Assembly: GCA_037783545.1 (NCBI GenBank) | Contig: JBBELK010000064.1 | Coordinates: 1,550,001-1,614,000, forward strand | Direction of reading: 5' to 3' | Length of the DNA: 64,000 nucleotides | Source of the DNA: Henricia sp. BOLD:AAB3569 | Taxonomy: Eukaryota; Echinodermata; Asteroidea; Spinulosida; Echinasteridae | Shown here: positions 36,341 to 48,848 of the stretch, piece by piece | Position numbering within the stretch: position 1 is the stretch's first letter | How the letters are laid out: each line of letters begins with the position of its first letter | Made by a program: the position numbers and the translations under genes | The notes under the pieces: generated by a model | What the model saw: the letters and a program-made list of their open reading frames with translations, nothing else | Database searches by the model: none | Told to the model about the DNA's origin: nothing

Positions 36341-37870
36341 TGCCTTGCGGCTACCCACCCACCTGTACTTGGAAAGCCATGTAGATTGAATAGAAAGAAA
36401 TGCTGCCCCTACTTTTTCGTTATACCACATGTCAAATGGATATAGTTCAATATTGTTTCTCAAAACATGTAGTTTATACATGTACAACATATACATCTCA
36501 ACGCATTTTTGTACAATGAAGTCCTGTGCAAGTGTAGCCAAAACTGTACACATCGCTTTAAAAGAGTTAACAAAGTTGACGGGATATTTGTTGTTGGTCA
36601 AATTTGTCGTTTCACAAACCCTGTATACAACATACATAATGATTCCCAATTTATTAACGAATTTATTAAACTAATTTATTAAACAAGTACCAATTTTCCT
36701 TTGTTCAACTGAAAGTTAATACATGTATTCAGATCATCACAACTGATTTTCTTAATTGTATACTGTACATGTCAATCCCAATTTATTATGCAATAAATTC
36801 CCGTGCAAGCTTCTTAACCAGTCGCAATTTGTATTTTAATTCCCCTTTACTTAATATTGATTTTTTTGTACAAATAATTCAAAGGAAATTACAAAATTCG
36901 GCAATTATTACTTTTTCGGCACAAAAACATTTCAGTTCATCGGGGTGCACACCGCTCAATAGGCAGAGATCCGTGCGCCAAACTCATGAATCCTTCGAAT
37001 TCTTCTTTATTATAGAGAGAGTTGCGAGCTGAACGTCTAAAATTCGTCCAACTATAAACATTTTGGACAATGTAGCTCCCAAAAGGGGCCCTATTTTGCC
37101 CATAGTAGCGTATGTGACTTTTTCCAAAATGGACGCTGGCAATTTATATTCTTGCGGGGGTAGTTTTGTTTGAAGTGGAAATTAGGGAATAAAAGTGACA
37201 GATTACCCCCATAAAAGATGAGACTTCAATGAGTATTTTGGTTGTTGTCCCGAGAGGCTGAGAGAGTGGTGAGTATTTTTAAATGATTTTTGAAAATAGG
37301 GCATTTAGCATTGGTTCCTATGAGGGCCCGATTTACTGTAGAATAAAAATGGTGGCGTCCATGTTGGTTGTATTTAAAGCTGGGTGGAAATCTCCTTTCA
37401 CTTTCATGGTTTTCAACAGTTATGTATTCCTTTCTTTGTATAGTCCTTTATCTACGAAGAACATTTTATTTATAATTTCATCCTGGAAAAGTCAGAAAAT
37501 TTCAGTCTTTTTCCGAGACTCTTTTCACGCGAAACTGAAAACGAAAGGTCACGTCAATCAACTCTAGCTATGTGTGTGACACACAAAGCTGCTTCATTGA
37601 CTGTGGTCGTGTACCTATAGCAGCAAACACGTACACGTTGTACGCACTCACGGAACCACGGATTTTCCACAGTGACTGTCTCCTCGCTATGACGTACGGG
37701 GTCAATGCATATCATTATGACGTCATCACCCCGTTTTTCATTTTGGCCTGTTGCCGGTTGACGAACACGGTCTAGTTTTTCATTTTTTCTCTCTAATATA
37801 AATATCTACCCTATGGACGAAAATGTACTGGCAGCATTTCTTTCTATTCAACCCATAAGGCTTTCCTTTA

Positions 37871-38245
37871 CAGTGTGCATTTCGGCATCAATGTCCATTG
37901 GCGCGTTTGATCAGCCGGGATGCCATTTTGTCTGCCGCAAGATCAATCACGCGAGTTGACCAATCAATGCGCGCGATAGATGTGTGTAGTCGCCGGGCCG
38001 TCAGTGGATCAAACGTGGATCAAACGCGGCCGCCGCTTGGAGAAGATGCATAAGAAGTTACCTGTCACACTTTAAGCAACTAACAATGGAAATTGGGCAC
38101 ACACCATTGTTAATAACAATGGATTGTGCCCAATTTCCATTGTTAGTTGTTCATAGTGTCAGAGAATCATTACTTGCTTGCTAAAATGCGCCGTGACGTC
38201 ATCGAAACATCAGAGCACGCGGAACATCTGAGCACGTGATAATAG
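37871..38245 (+). pseudogene. Promoter/5' exon fragment U11 with hairpin insertion
   Basis: This is a second copy of U10 with the same interrupting hairpin. It adds a short local duplication (GATCAAACGTGGATCAAACG, about 38008-38027). It ends near 38240 beside an inverted flank block. There is no homeodomain. Confidence 0.75.
38062..38160. mobile_element. Foldback MITE (hairpin), copy 2
   Basis: Same palindromic element as at 36157-36252, at the equivalent position of the duplicated 5' fragment. Confidence 0.75.
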
Positions 38246-38261
38246 ATAAATATATTGTGTG

Positions 38262-38870
38262 TGTGCAAGATTTTTTTTACAAGGGCGTCCTCATGTGAAC
38301 TACTTTGCAGATATTATACACTGGCTTTAAAGGAGCGCGTACAGATTTCCTAGAAAATTGATTTAGATCTAACTAATAAATCATATAAAATATTCCAATT
38401 CATGACAAGAAAACAAGAAATTTACAAATATTTGGGAGTAAGTTAACGACTTGACAGTATAAGCAATAACACGACTGAGCGGAATGCTTCCACACCTGCA
38501 GAATTGGAAACCGGGTTGTATTTTGCTCTCAAAGAATGTTACATCATGCCATTATAGCTGTACCATAATCTTTACTCACATTGAAAATGATCTACATGCA
38601 CGGGATCACGGTATTTCCTTTGTTTCTTATATTGTTTTTTTTCTTCATAAACGTATGCTGTAAATGCCTCAGATGTGAGTTTTCTTCGATATCATAGTAT
38701 AATACCCGTATGTACGCAGATGGTTTGCGTTTTCCTCTGTGCCAAAGAACGGAATGATTGACAAACACGTTACATGTAGATTCACCCCAAAATGTATTCA
38801 TCTCTCCGTAATTTATCCGTACCAGATTTCTGGTTCGGATAAATCACACGGTCTTGGAGTTTCAGTATAG
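38262..38870 (-). repeat. Inverted copy of the right-flank block
   Basis: Sequence here matches, in reverse orientation, the block right of the R array (about 58700-59240; also 47000-47560 and 57100-57570), for example around TTGACAGTATAAGCAATAAC and TTGGCACAGAGG-like parts. The right array is therefore bracketed by inverted copies of the same segment. Confidence 0.7.
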
Positions 38871-39722
38871 GCCTATATGAAAGTTTAACTGCAGTACTGC
38901 AACAAATTCAGCTCTGATTTTTGTTCAAAATATTTATGAGTATTTGACAAAAGAGACTATTTATTCAGGTTATGAAACTAAGTTAAACATAACTATGAAA
39001 AATCGAACATTAAATTTTGACTCAGAGTCCGAGTATAGTAGCGTCCGAGTATAGTAGCGTGACATAAGCCCCGTGGCAGTACACACATTCTTTTGAACCC
39101 TAACCTATTATATAGTCTCCTCTCAAGACGCTAAAAAGGTACAAACCCCATTGTTCTCCCCTCGCAGTGGTGTAAAAAAAAATTACGCGTATACGGTCCG
39201 CGGTGCCGTGGTTTTCAGGTTCGTACCGTGCAGCTTGCGTGGATGCATTGTAAAATGGGCAGGGAGCCAGACCACTCGGTGTGTTTCGTCATTATTGCGT
39301 TTTACACTGCAGGTTTGTGTAATTGGCAACCAACTAGAGTGCTTTGTATTTTGAAGTCTCGAATGGAAGCCAAAAGGAGAGCTGTCGTTAACTATTTTGC
39401 GTATTTTATTTCATTTTATTTCAATTATTTATACAAAATAAAATAATATTAACTTTCAGTTGAAGAAAATTTAAAACAATTTAAAAAAATAATAACATTA
39501 AATACAATAACTTTTAAAACGGTTGCAGATTGTATACCATGTGTCTTTTGCAAACATATCTTTGAGAAGAAAGCAATTCTGGCAACAAAGTAAAGCTTTA
39601 AATTTAAAAGAGGAAACTGAACTTTACACATCTTAAAGTTGTCCAACAGAATTTAAAAATAGCATAACATTTTTGGAAAGTGTTTTTGGTATCAAAACTA
39701 TGTTAAATGTACCAAATAATGT
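38871..39722. other. Spacer; no gene seen
   Basis: A 16-18-bp direct repeat (GTCCGAGTATAGTAGC) occurs twice at 39027-39060. From about 39445 the sequence is the 3' flank of unit R6. The small frames near 39151-39446 show no domain and are not called. Confidence 0.45.
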
Positions 39723-40401
39723 TCATGTGCGAGCAATCATCAGGAGTCCACCAGGAGCATAGCCCTCAAAGTTATCAAAATCCGACAGACGTGGTGTAAA
39801 CAGAGCTAGAGGCGTAGATTGCGCCAAAGGAACCGAGGGGACATCGGGTAGAGATGAACCGAGGAATGATCCATAGCGACCGAGGATAGTTGCCACCGTA
39901 TAGCCTGGCGGAGGACTGCTGCCGGGCGTGCTGCTGTTGACGGTCAATCTTGGAGACTCTGCATGGGAAAAGAAAGAGACATGTTGACCTTGGTTAGCAG
40001 GACTGATTTTAGAGATTTTTATATATAACATGTTTTGTCGAGTTGTTGCCGCAGTCTTCTCATATAACAAAGAACCTAAAAACAAGCAACCATTTTCTTT
40101 GCTTTTTAAACCATACTTTATTTCGCGTATTTTGCTATAGGCTTTTATTAACGAAGAATTTAGGCACATACATGTATATGTACATGTATTCGGTACACCG
40201 AGTCATGATTGGGTATATGAACTGTTTCAAAGGGACATAACATAAATTCCTAGCAAAATGAAGTATAAGTATTTAAATACAGTTTATAGTTTTGACAAAC
40301 GATTATATATTGATGCCAACATACCTTGCTTGATGCCCAGGATGTATTCGATCAGATGGGTGGGTAGCCGCGATGGTTGAGATGTTTTGTACAGCAAGCA
40401 T
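39723..40401 (-). pseudogene. Homeobox unit R6, homeodomain deleted
   Basis: On the minus strand a start-like ATG (40401) begins an exon 1 shortened to 77 bp (to 40325), lacking the TTEGSNAL codons and out of frame. Exon 2 starts at 39958 with ESPRLTVNSSTP and then runs directly into exon 3 tail codons (GSSPPPGYTVATILGRYG), ending LLMIART at 39723. The homeodomain and intron 2 are missing. Farther 5' (40402-40760) the leader is interrupted by a 230-bp MITE. The last unit of the right array, like the last of the left array, has lost the homeodomain. Confidence 0.82.
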
Positions 40402-40435
40402 AGCGAAGTTCCAAGATAACACTAGTGTCAAAATA

Positions 40436-40665
40436 GGGAGGTTTCGGTCGCATACGGTTAGGCAAAACGACGACTATTAGTGAATTTTATGTCATCGATT
40501 TGTGCGTACTTGTGGCGTTTACACAATTATCCCAAGTGTTGTTTTGTTGTTTACACTGATAGCAACGCCTCTATACCTTAGTGAAAAACGGACAGCGAAA
40601 GGTAACGATTTTGAGGTTTGGCTAATCGTAGTCGTAATCACTAACCGTGCACACCGAAACCTCAC
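40436..40665. mobile_element. MITE in R6 5' exon, TA target duplication
   Basis: The ends are inverted repeats: GGGAGGTTTCGGTCGCATAC on the left and, reversed, GTGAGGTTTCGGTGTGCAC on the right. Imperfect pairing extends through GGTTAG and a CGACGACTATTAG/CGACTACGATTAG block, about 45 bp per arm. It is flanked by TA (40434-40435, 40666-40667), as in Tc1/mariner-type elements. There is no transposase. Confidence 0.7.
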
Positions 40666-42078
40666 TAATGTTTGAGAGAAAGCAGAAAGTTTGGCTGTAA
40701 CTTTTGCAAGTTGGCAGGCAAATGATGATTTTCTGCCGGCTGGGGTAACTTCTCATACATCTTCTGCAATCGGCGGCCGCGTTTGATCCATTCACGGCCC
40801 GGCTACTACACACGTCTACCGCGCGCTTTGATTGGTCAACTCACGTGTTTGATCTTGCGGCAGACAAAAATGGCATCCCGGCTGATCAAACGCGCCAACG
40901 CGCATTGATGCCGAAACGACTACTGCAGAGCGCTGTATTGTTGTTACGATTACTGAACAAATAAACCGACTTGTACTTGGAAAGCCATGTAGATTGAATA
41001 AAAAGAAATGCTGCCCCTACATTTTCGTTAATAGAATCATTATGGAGAGATGAAAACTAAGGATGGAAACTGCAGCAATTTTCCACAATTCCAGTTTGAA
41101 GTTTTATGTTATTTCTTTGCTTTTCTGCTGTGTGTTCCTAAAGTGACATGCCCCAAACAGCGCCCTCTTTCTGGGAGTTTCTGTAAAGACATTTTCAAAG
41201 TTTAAAAATGCTACCTTTTACTCATATGGCATTAAAATAAACAGTATAGTATTGACTTGCTAAACAAGTAATCCTTCATATGCAGCAAAAACTGTGCATA
41301 AAGTTATTTAGCATTTCAGGGGCCCGTTAACTGGAAACACCATAACTTATACTGTCGTCCCGATGACCTATTTTTTTTTTCTGTGCCGAAAAAGTAATAA
41401 TTGCTGAATGTTGGATTTTCCTTTCAATTCTTTGTACAAAGAAATTGAATATTAAGTAAAAGGGGAATTAAAATACAAATTGCGATTGGTTAAGGAGCTA
41501 GCACGTGAATTTATTGCACAATAAATTGTGATTTACATGTACAGTACAATTAAGAAAATCAGTTGTGAAGATTTGAATACATGTATTAACTTTCAGTTAG
41601 ACAAAGTTAAACTGCAACTTGTTTAGAAAAAATTAGCACAAACATTTATTGCGCAGTTAATGTATTGGGAATTACATAATTTATGAAACGACAATTTTTT
41701 GTGAAATGACAAGTTTGAATTGGTCATACAGGTGTCTACACATTTTGTCAAACAACATAACGTCCTGTCAACTTTGTTTAGGCCTACACATTTTTAAAAA
41801 AACGGGGATATACAGTTTTCAATAAACTGGCACAGGACTTCATTGTAGAAAAATGAGTTGTAATATACGTTGTACATGAACAGAAAATTTTTTGAACTGA
41901 TAGTTTGGTCGTTTTATAACATAGCCCGTTTGACACGTTAAAATTGTATAATTTTAACGTGTTAAATTTTAACTTTACACATCGAAAATTTGTCAAACAG
42001 AAGGTATAAAAATTTAAATAATGTATAACATAATATTATGGAAAGCCATTTTGGGTATCAAAACTATGTTAAAAATGT

Positions 42079-43573
42079 TCATGTGCGAGCAATCATCAAG
42101 AGTCCACCAGGAGCATAGCCCTCAAAGTTATCAAAGTTCGACTGGCGTGGTGTAGACCATGGAGGAAGGAAACTTCCTCCATGTGTAGACTGAGCTAGGG
42201 GCGTAGATTGTGCCAAAGGAACCGAGGGGACACCGGGTAGAGAGCACTGAGGGAGTCCGGGGACGGAACCGAGGAAGGCTCCATAGCGACCGGGGATTGT
42301 TGCCACCGTGTAGCCCGGGGGAGGGCTGCTGTCGGGCCCAGTGTGGATTGGTTCGATGTACAGTGGTGGGTAGAACCCGCAGGAAGAAGGTACCGATGTA
42401 TGGATGAACTGGGGATGAGAGGAAAGGCACGGTGGAAGCGGTGATGCCAAGACCTCGGCAGGCAGTGGCACGGCTCTGGGGAGTGAGTCTACCGGGGAGA
42501 CGCTCTTCTGCTCGGTTGGCCTGGAAGACTGATTGCTGCTCCGAAGCCTCTTGCCACGTCCTCTGCCACGGTGTCTGACACGGCGGTTGTGGAACCAAAC
42601 CTGTTGATGCAAAAACAAAAAGTAGAAAGAAAATTAATTACATATTAGACATTCTTTATACAGTTTACTCATGATTACCTTTCAACATGTTTCCAAGACA
42701 ACATGTCTAAAAAGTGTAATAGCGATAATTTAATGCTTATATGGAAGGTGTGAATGTAACCGAACTGACGCATGCCAAATAAATGTGTTTCTTTTGTTCT
42801 TGTGGAGATTCTTTAAAAAATAGCAATTCTTTAACAAAATGTGGAGCTTCGGTATAGCACCTTCTAATTTCATAAGAATTCTGTAGGCCATTCTGGTTAG
42901 AGAAAGGGGACTGGTGTGGAATTTTACCAACCTGAACTCTTTTCTCCGTGGTGCCTATGGCATCAGCAAGCATCTCTTTGCTGTTGATGTCCAGGTACTG
43001 GTTGCTAGCAAATGCCTCTTCCAGCCGCTGTCTCTGCTCTTCGCTGAAGACGGTGCGACGACGGCGTTTGCTCGGCGGGCCCTGGACGCTCGAGTCAATG
43101 GGGGGCGTGCTGCTGTTGACGGTCAATCTTGGAGACTCTGCGTGGGAAAAGAAAGAGGCATGTTGACCTTGGTTAGCAGGACTTATTTTAAAGACACAGA
43201 TATAACATGATTTGTTGAGTTGTTGCCGCAGTCTTTCATATAACAAGGAACCTAAAAAAAGCAACCTTTTTTCTTTGCTTTTTTAACTATGCTTCTTTCG
43301 CGTATCTTGCCAAGCATTTAGGCACATACATGTACTGGGTACACCGAGTCATGATTGCGTTGATGAACTGTTTCAAAATGTGTGCTGGGGATATAACATA
43401 AATTCCTAGCTAAATGAAGTATTTAAATACAGTTGATAGTTTGACAATCGATTTTATATTGATACCAACATACCTTGCTTGATGCCCAGGATGTATTCGA
43501 TCAGGTGGGTGGGTAGCCGCAAGGCATTGCTACCTTCGGTGGTTGAGATGCTTTGTACGGTGCTAGCAGGCAT
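42079..43573 (-). CDS. Homeobox gene R5, His50/Val54
   Basis: Minus-strand exons 43573-43474, 43137-42932 and 42600-42079, giving 275 residues. The homeodomain (residues 57-116) starts KRRRRTVFSEEQ, has Leu at position 26 (QYLDIN), His at 50 and Val at 54 (WFHNRRVRHRG). RGRGRGKRLRSS follows. The tail is Pro/Ser-rich with an insertion (STHGGSFLPPWS) absent from the left array and ends APGGLLMIART. The usual upstream ATG (43700) is out of frame because a GA repeat in the leader is 4 bp longer than in R4, so the internal Met with GCCATGC context is taken as start. A 3'-flank hairpin lies near 41935-41968 and an AATAAA candidate at 41525-41520. Confidence 0.78.
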
Positions 43574-43700
43574 GGCGAAGTTCCAAGATAACACAGTGCC
43601 AAAATGTTCAAGAGAGAGAGAGCAGAAAGTTTGGCTGTAACTTTTGCAAGTTGGCAGGCAAATGATGATTTTCTGCCGGCGGGGATAACTTCTTATACAT

Positions 43701-43885
43701 CTTCTCCAATCGGCGGCCGCGTTTGATCCATTCACGGCCCGGCGACTACACACGTCTACCGCGCGCTTTGATTGATCAACTCACGTGTTTGATCTTGCTG
43801 TAGACAAAAATGGCATCCCGGCTGATCAAACGCGCCAACGCGCATTGATGCCGAAACGCCTACTGTATTGTTGTTACGATTACTG
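43701..43885 (-). promoter_or_regulatory. Conserved upstream block of R5
   Basis: It has three GATCAAAC-type motifs, a CACGTG E-box at 43782-43787 directly beside GTTTGATC, and a GATTGATCAAC stretch where other copies have the CCAAT core. It is the right-array version of the block upstream of the left units. Confidence 0.45.
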
Positions 43886-45002
43886 AAACAAATAAACCGA
43901 CTTGTACTTGGAAAGCCATGTAGATTGAATAGAAAGAAATGCTGCCCCTACTTTTTCGTTAATAGAATCATTATGGAGAGATGAAAACTAAGGACGGAAA
44001 CTGCAGCAATTTTCCACAATTCCAGTTTGAAGTTTTATGTTTTTTCTTTGCTTTTCTGGTGTGTGTTCCAAAAGTGACATGCCCCAAACAGCGCCCTCTT
44101 TCTGGGAGTTTCTGTAAAGAAATTTTCAAAGTAAAAAAATGCCACCTTTTACTCATTATGGCATTAAAATAAACAGTATAGTATTGACTTGCTAAACAAG
44201 TTATCCTTCATATGCAGCAAAAACTGTGCATAAGTTATTTAGCATTTCAGGGGCCCGTTAACTGGAAACACCATAGCTTATACTATCGTCCCGATTTTTT
44301 TTTCTGTGCCGAAAAAGTAATAATTGCCGAATGTTGGAATTTCCTTTCAATTCTTTGTACAAAGAACTGAATATTAAGTAAAAGGGGAATTAAAATACAA
44401 ATTGCGATTGGTTAAGGAGCTAGCACGTGAATTTATTGCACAATAAATTGTGATTTACATGTATACAGTACAATAAAGAAAATCAGTTGTGATGATTTGA
44501 ATACATGTATTAACTTTCAGTTGAACAAAGTTAAACTGCAACTTGTTTAGAAAAAAATTAGCACTAACATTTATTGCGCAGTTAATGCTTTGGGAATTAC
44601 ATAATTTATGAAACGACAATTTTTTTGTGAAACGACAAGTTTGAATTGGTCATACAGGTGTCTACACATTTTGTCAAACAACATAACATCCTGTCAACTT
44701 TGTTTACACATTTTTAAAAAACGGGGTATACATTTTTCAATAAACTGGCACAGGACTTCATTGTAGAAAAATGAGTTGCTACCTATAATATACGTTGTAC
44801 ATGAACAGAAACATTTTTGAACTGGTAGTTTGGTCGTTTTATAACATAGCCCGTTTGACACGTTAAAATGGTATAATTTTAACGTGTTAAATTTTAACTT
44901 TACACATCACAAATTTGTCAAACAGAAGGTATACAATTTAAATAATGTATAACATAATATTATGGAAAGCCATTTTGGGTATCAAAACTATGTTAAAAAT
45001 GT

Positions 45003-46554
45003 TCATGTGCAAGCAATCATCAAGAGTCCACCAGGAGCATAGCCCTCAAAGTTATCAAAGTTCGACTGGCGTGGTGTAGACCATGGAGGAAGGAAACTTC
45101 CTCCATGTGTAGACTGAGCTAGGGGCGTAGATTGCGCCAAAGGAACCGAGGGGACACCGGGTAGAGAGCACTGAGGGAGTCCGGGGACGGAACCGAGGAA
45201 GGCTCCATAGCGACCGGGGATAGTTGCCACCGTGTAGCCCGGGGGAGGGCTGCTGTCGGGCCCAGGGTGGATTGGTTCGATATACAGTGGTGGGTAGAAC
45301 CCGCAGGAAGAAGGTACCGATGTATGGATGAACTGGGGATGAGAGGAAAGGCACTGTGGAAGCGGTGATGCCAAGACCTCGGCAGGCAGTTGCACGGCTC
45401 TGGAGAGTGAGTCTACCGGGGAGACGCTCTTCTGCTCGGTTGGCCTGGAAGACTGATTGCTGCTCCGAAGCCTCTTGCCACGTCCTTTGCCACTGTGTCT
45501 GGCACGGCGGTTGTTGAACCAAGCCTGTTGATGCAAAAACAAAAAGTAGAAAGAAAATTAATTACATATTTAATAGACATTAGACATTCTTCATACAGTT
45601 TACTCATGATTACCTTTCAACATGTTTCCAAGACAACAAAAAGTGTAATAGCAATAATTTAATGCTTATATGAAGGGTGTGAATGATAACGTTCTGTTTC
45701 CCGATAATAGACTGATGTAACCGAACGGACGCATGCCAAATAAATGTGTGTTTCTTTTGTTTTTGTGGAGATTCTTTAAAAATAGCAATTTTTTTACAAA
45801 ATGTGGAGCTTCGGTATAGCACCTTCTAATTTCATAAGAATTGTGTAGGCCATTCTGGTTAGAGAAAGAGGACTGGTGTTGAATTTTACCAACCTGAACT
45901 CTTTTCTGCGCGGTGCCTATGGCATCAGCTAGCATCTCTTTGCTGTTGATGTCCGGGTACTGGTTGCTAGCAAATGCCTCATCCAGCCGCTGTCTCTGCT
46001 CGTCGCTGAAGACGGTGCGACGACGGCGTTTGCTCGGCGGGCCCTGGACGCTCGAGTCAACGGGGGACGTGCTGCTGTTGACGGTCAATCTTGGGGACTC
46101 TGCGTGGGAAAAGAAAGAGGCATGTTGACCTTGGTTAGCAGGACTTATTTTAAAGACACAGATATAACATTTTTTTCGAGTTGTTGCCGCAGTCTTTCAT
46201 ATATTAACAAGGAACCTACAAAAAGCAACCTTTTTGTTTGCTTTTTAAACTATGCTTCTTTCTGTATCTTGCCAGGGTTTTATTAAGGAAGAATTTAGGC
46301 ACATACATGTACTGGGTACACCGAGTTATGATTGCGTAGATATAGATGAACTGTTTCAAAATGTGTGCTGGGGATATAACATAAATTCCTAGCTAAATGA
46401 AGTAAGTATTTAAATACAGTTGATAGTTTGACAATCGATTTTATATTGACATACCTTGCTTGATGCCCAGGATGTATTCGATCAGGTGGGTGGGTAGCCG
46501 CAAGGCATTGCTACCTTCGGTGGTTGAGATGCTTTGTACGGTGCTAGCAGGCAT
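45003..46554 (-). CDS. Homeobox gene R4, Asn50/Ala47
   Basis: Minus-strand exons 46554-46455, 46099-45894 and 45524-45003, giving 275 residues. It is the only right copy in which the longer 5' frame is also open (ATG at 46677, 41 extra residues). The homeodomain has Pro26, Asn50 and an unusual Ala47 (QAWFNNRRARHSGKG), with Asp17 and Gln42 instead of the common Glu. Ala47 and Gln42 change positions that normally contact DNA or stabilise the fold, so binding may be weakened. The tail ends GGLLMIACT. 3' hairpin near 44859-44890; AATAAA candidate at 44437-44432. Confidence 0.78.
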
Positions 46555-46677
46555 GGCGAAGTTCCAAGATAACATAGTGTCAAAATGTTTGAGAGAGAGC
46601 AGAAAGTTTGGCTGTAACTTTTGCAAGTTGGCAGGCAAATGATGATTTTCTGCCGGCAGGGGTAACTTCTTATACAT

Positions 46678-46860
46678 CTTCTCCAATCGGCGGCCGCGTT
46701 TGATCCATTCACAGCCCGGCGACTACACACGTCTACCGCGCGCTTTGATTGGTCAACTCGCGTGGTGTTTGATCTTGCGGCAGACAAAATGGCATCCCGG
46801 CTGATCAAACGCGCCAATAATGATGCCCAAACGCCCTACAGCCGCTGCATTGTGGTTATA
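46678..46860 (-). promoter_or_regulatory. Conserved upstream block of R4
   Basis: GTTTGATC at 46698-46705 and 46767-46774, GATCAAAC at 46803-46810 and an inverted CCAAT (ATTGG) at 46748-46752. Unlike R5, the E-box next to the middle motif is changed to CGCGTGGTGTTTGATC. Confidence 0.45.
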
Positions 46861-47880
46861 ATCACACAAATAAACCGGCTTGTACCTATAGATTGAATAG
46901 CCTTCTTAGATCGAATAGAAAGAAGTGATGTCAATGGAATCATTATAACGGAGAGATGAAAACATTTTGGGGTGAATGTACATGTAACGTGTTTGTCAAT
47001 CATTCCGTTCTTTGGCACACCCCGCGCCTAACGCCGGATGTTTTCAGAGGAAAACGCAAACCATCGGCGTACAGTACGGGTATTATACTATGATACAGCT
47101 ATCGAAAAAAAACAACTCACATCTGAGGCGTTTACAACATACGTTTATGAAAAAAACAATAAGAAGAAAAGGAAATACTGTGATACCATGCCTGTAGATA
47201 TTTGCGTGAAGCCATTAAAGGCACATGCTCGTCAGCAATGCGCGCGCGCTAAATTCGTGCCACGAAATACGCAGCTCGATCCATAGCAAAGACATGGAGC
47301 TGCGTATTTCGTGGCACGAAATTGGCGCGCGCGCATTGCTGACGAGCCTCTGCCTTTAAATGTTTCATTGTGAGTAAAAATTATGATACAGTTATAATGG
47401 TATGATGTAACATTCTTTGAGAGAAAAATACAATCCGATTTCCAATTCTGTAAGCATTTCGCTCAGTCGTGTTGTTGCTTATACTGTCAAGTACGGTAGT
47501 TAACTTACTCCCAAATTGTTACCTTAATATTTGTAAATTTCTTGTTTTTGTCATGAATAGTATTTTGAGGGAATATTAAGCGTGCTTCAAACGGCAACGC
47601 CCCGCGCGGCTACGTGTGTTTACAAAATAAAAGGGCGCCGCGGCCTTTGCACAAAATCCCAAAAGCATTATCTAGTCAGCACAATAGCCCAGTTGATTGA
47701 CATCTTCTCATCTGTTTGAAAACGGCGGGCGACATAGCAAAAGGACTGTAGAGGTTATTCAAATGCTTTCTTTTGATTGATCAACTCACGTGTTTGATCT
47801 TGCGGCAGACAAAAATGGCATCCCGGCTGATCAAACGCGCCAACGCGCATTGATGCCGAAACGCCTACTGTATTGTTGTT
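46836..47880 (-). repeat. Flank block inserted between R3 and R4 (copy of 56.8-59.6 kb blocks)
   Basis: This makes the R3-R4 interval 4.0 kb instead of about 2.95 kb. The block shares TCAATCATTCCGTTCTTTGG, the TACGGGTATTATACTATGAT stretch and the CAAACGGCAACGCCCCGCGC stretch with 56830-57790 and 58393-59600. At about 47770 it re-enters array promoter sequence (GATTGATCAACTCACGTG), so it sits within a duplicated promoter. Confidence 0.7.
47219..47355. mobile_element. Palindromic MITE flanked by TTAA
   Basis: Arms of about 62 bp (AGGCACATGCTCGTCAGC... against AGGCAGAGGCTCGTCAGC... reversed, with a CGCGCGCG core) surround a short loop, flanked on both sides by TTAA (47215-47218, 47356-47359). 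A TTAA duplication is the mark of piggyBac-type elements; no transposase is present. The derived site at 57290-57360 keeps only the right arm. Confidence 0.75.
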
Positions 47881-48848
47881 ACTATTACTGAAACAAATAA
47901 ACCGACTTGTACTTGGAAAGCCATGTAGATTGAAATGCTGCCCCTACTTTTTCGTTAATAGAATCATAATGGAGAGATGAAAACTAAGGACGGAAACTGC
48001 AGCAATTTTCCACAATTCCAGTTTGAAGTTTTATGTTCTTTCTTTGCTTTTCTGCTGTGTGTTCCAAAAGTGACATGCCCCAAACAGCGCCCTCTTTCTG
48101 GGAGTTTCTGTAAAGAAATTTTCAAAGTAAAAAAATGCCACCTTTTACTCATATGGCATTAAAATAAACAGTAGTATTGACTTGCTAAACACGTTATCCT
48201 TCATATGCAGCAAAAACTGTGCATAAGTTATTTAGCATTTCAGGGGCCCGTTAACTGGAAACACCATAGCTTATACTATCGTCCCGATTTTTTTTTCTGT
48301 GCCGAAAAAGTAATAATTGCCGAATGTTGGAATTTCCTTTCAATTCTTTGTACAAAGAACTGAATATTAAGTTAAAGGGGAATTAAAATACAAATTGCGA
48401 TTGGTTAAGGAGCTAGCACGTGAATTTATTGCACAATAAATTGTGATTTACATGTACAGTACAATAAAGAAAATCAGTTGTGATGATTTGAATACATGTA
48501 TTAACTTTCAGTTGAACAAAGTTAAACTGCAACTTGTTTAGAAAAAAATTAGCACAAACATTTATTGCGCAGTTAATGCTTTGGGAATTACATAATTTAT
48601 GAAACGACAATTTTTTTGTGAAACGACAAGTTTGAATTGGTCATACAGGTGTCTACACATTTTGTCAAACAACATAACATCCTGTCAACTTTGTTTACAC
48701 ATTTTTAAAAAACGGGGTATACATTTTTCAATAAACTGGCACAGGACTTCATTGTAGAAAAATGAGTTGCTACCTATAATATACGTTGTACATGAACAGA
48801 AACATTTTTGAACTGGTAGTTTGGTCGTTTTATAACATAGCCCGTTTG

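Larger units (their letters stand above)
34647..38245. repeat. Rearranged centre between the arrays; block B in three copies
   Basis: A block containing GATTTACTGTAGAATAAAAA and a downstream GACTGTCTCCTCGCTATGAC stretch occurs at about 34647-35040 (partial), 35225-35940 and 37045-37860, all in the same orientation. The last two are each followed by a truncated homeobox promoter/5' exon fragment. Between the first two, 35041-35215 is a patch of array intron 2 joined to 3' flank. 36420-36940 is array 3' flank. TGACGTCA (CRE-like) sits at 35815-35822 and again near 37719. No coding gene is recognised. Confidence 0.7.

Noticed and set aside
43981..44172. 63-residue frame repeated in the right spacers
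   Set aside because: Frames exist on both strands in the same place and the sequence is simply part of the repeated unit spacer.
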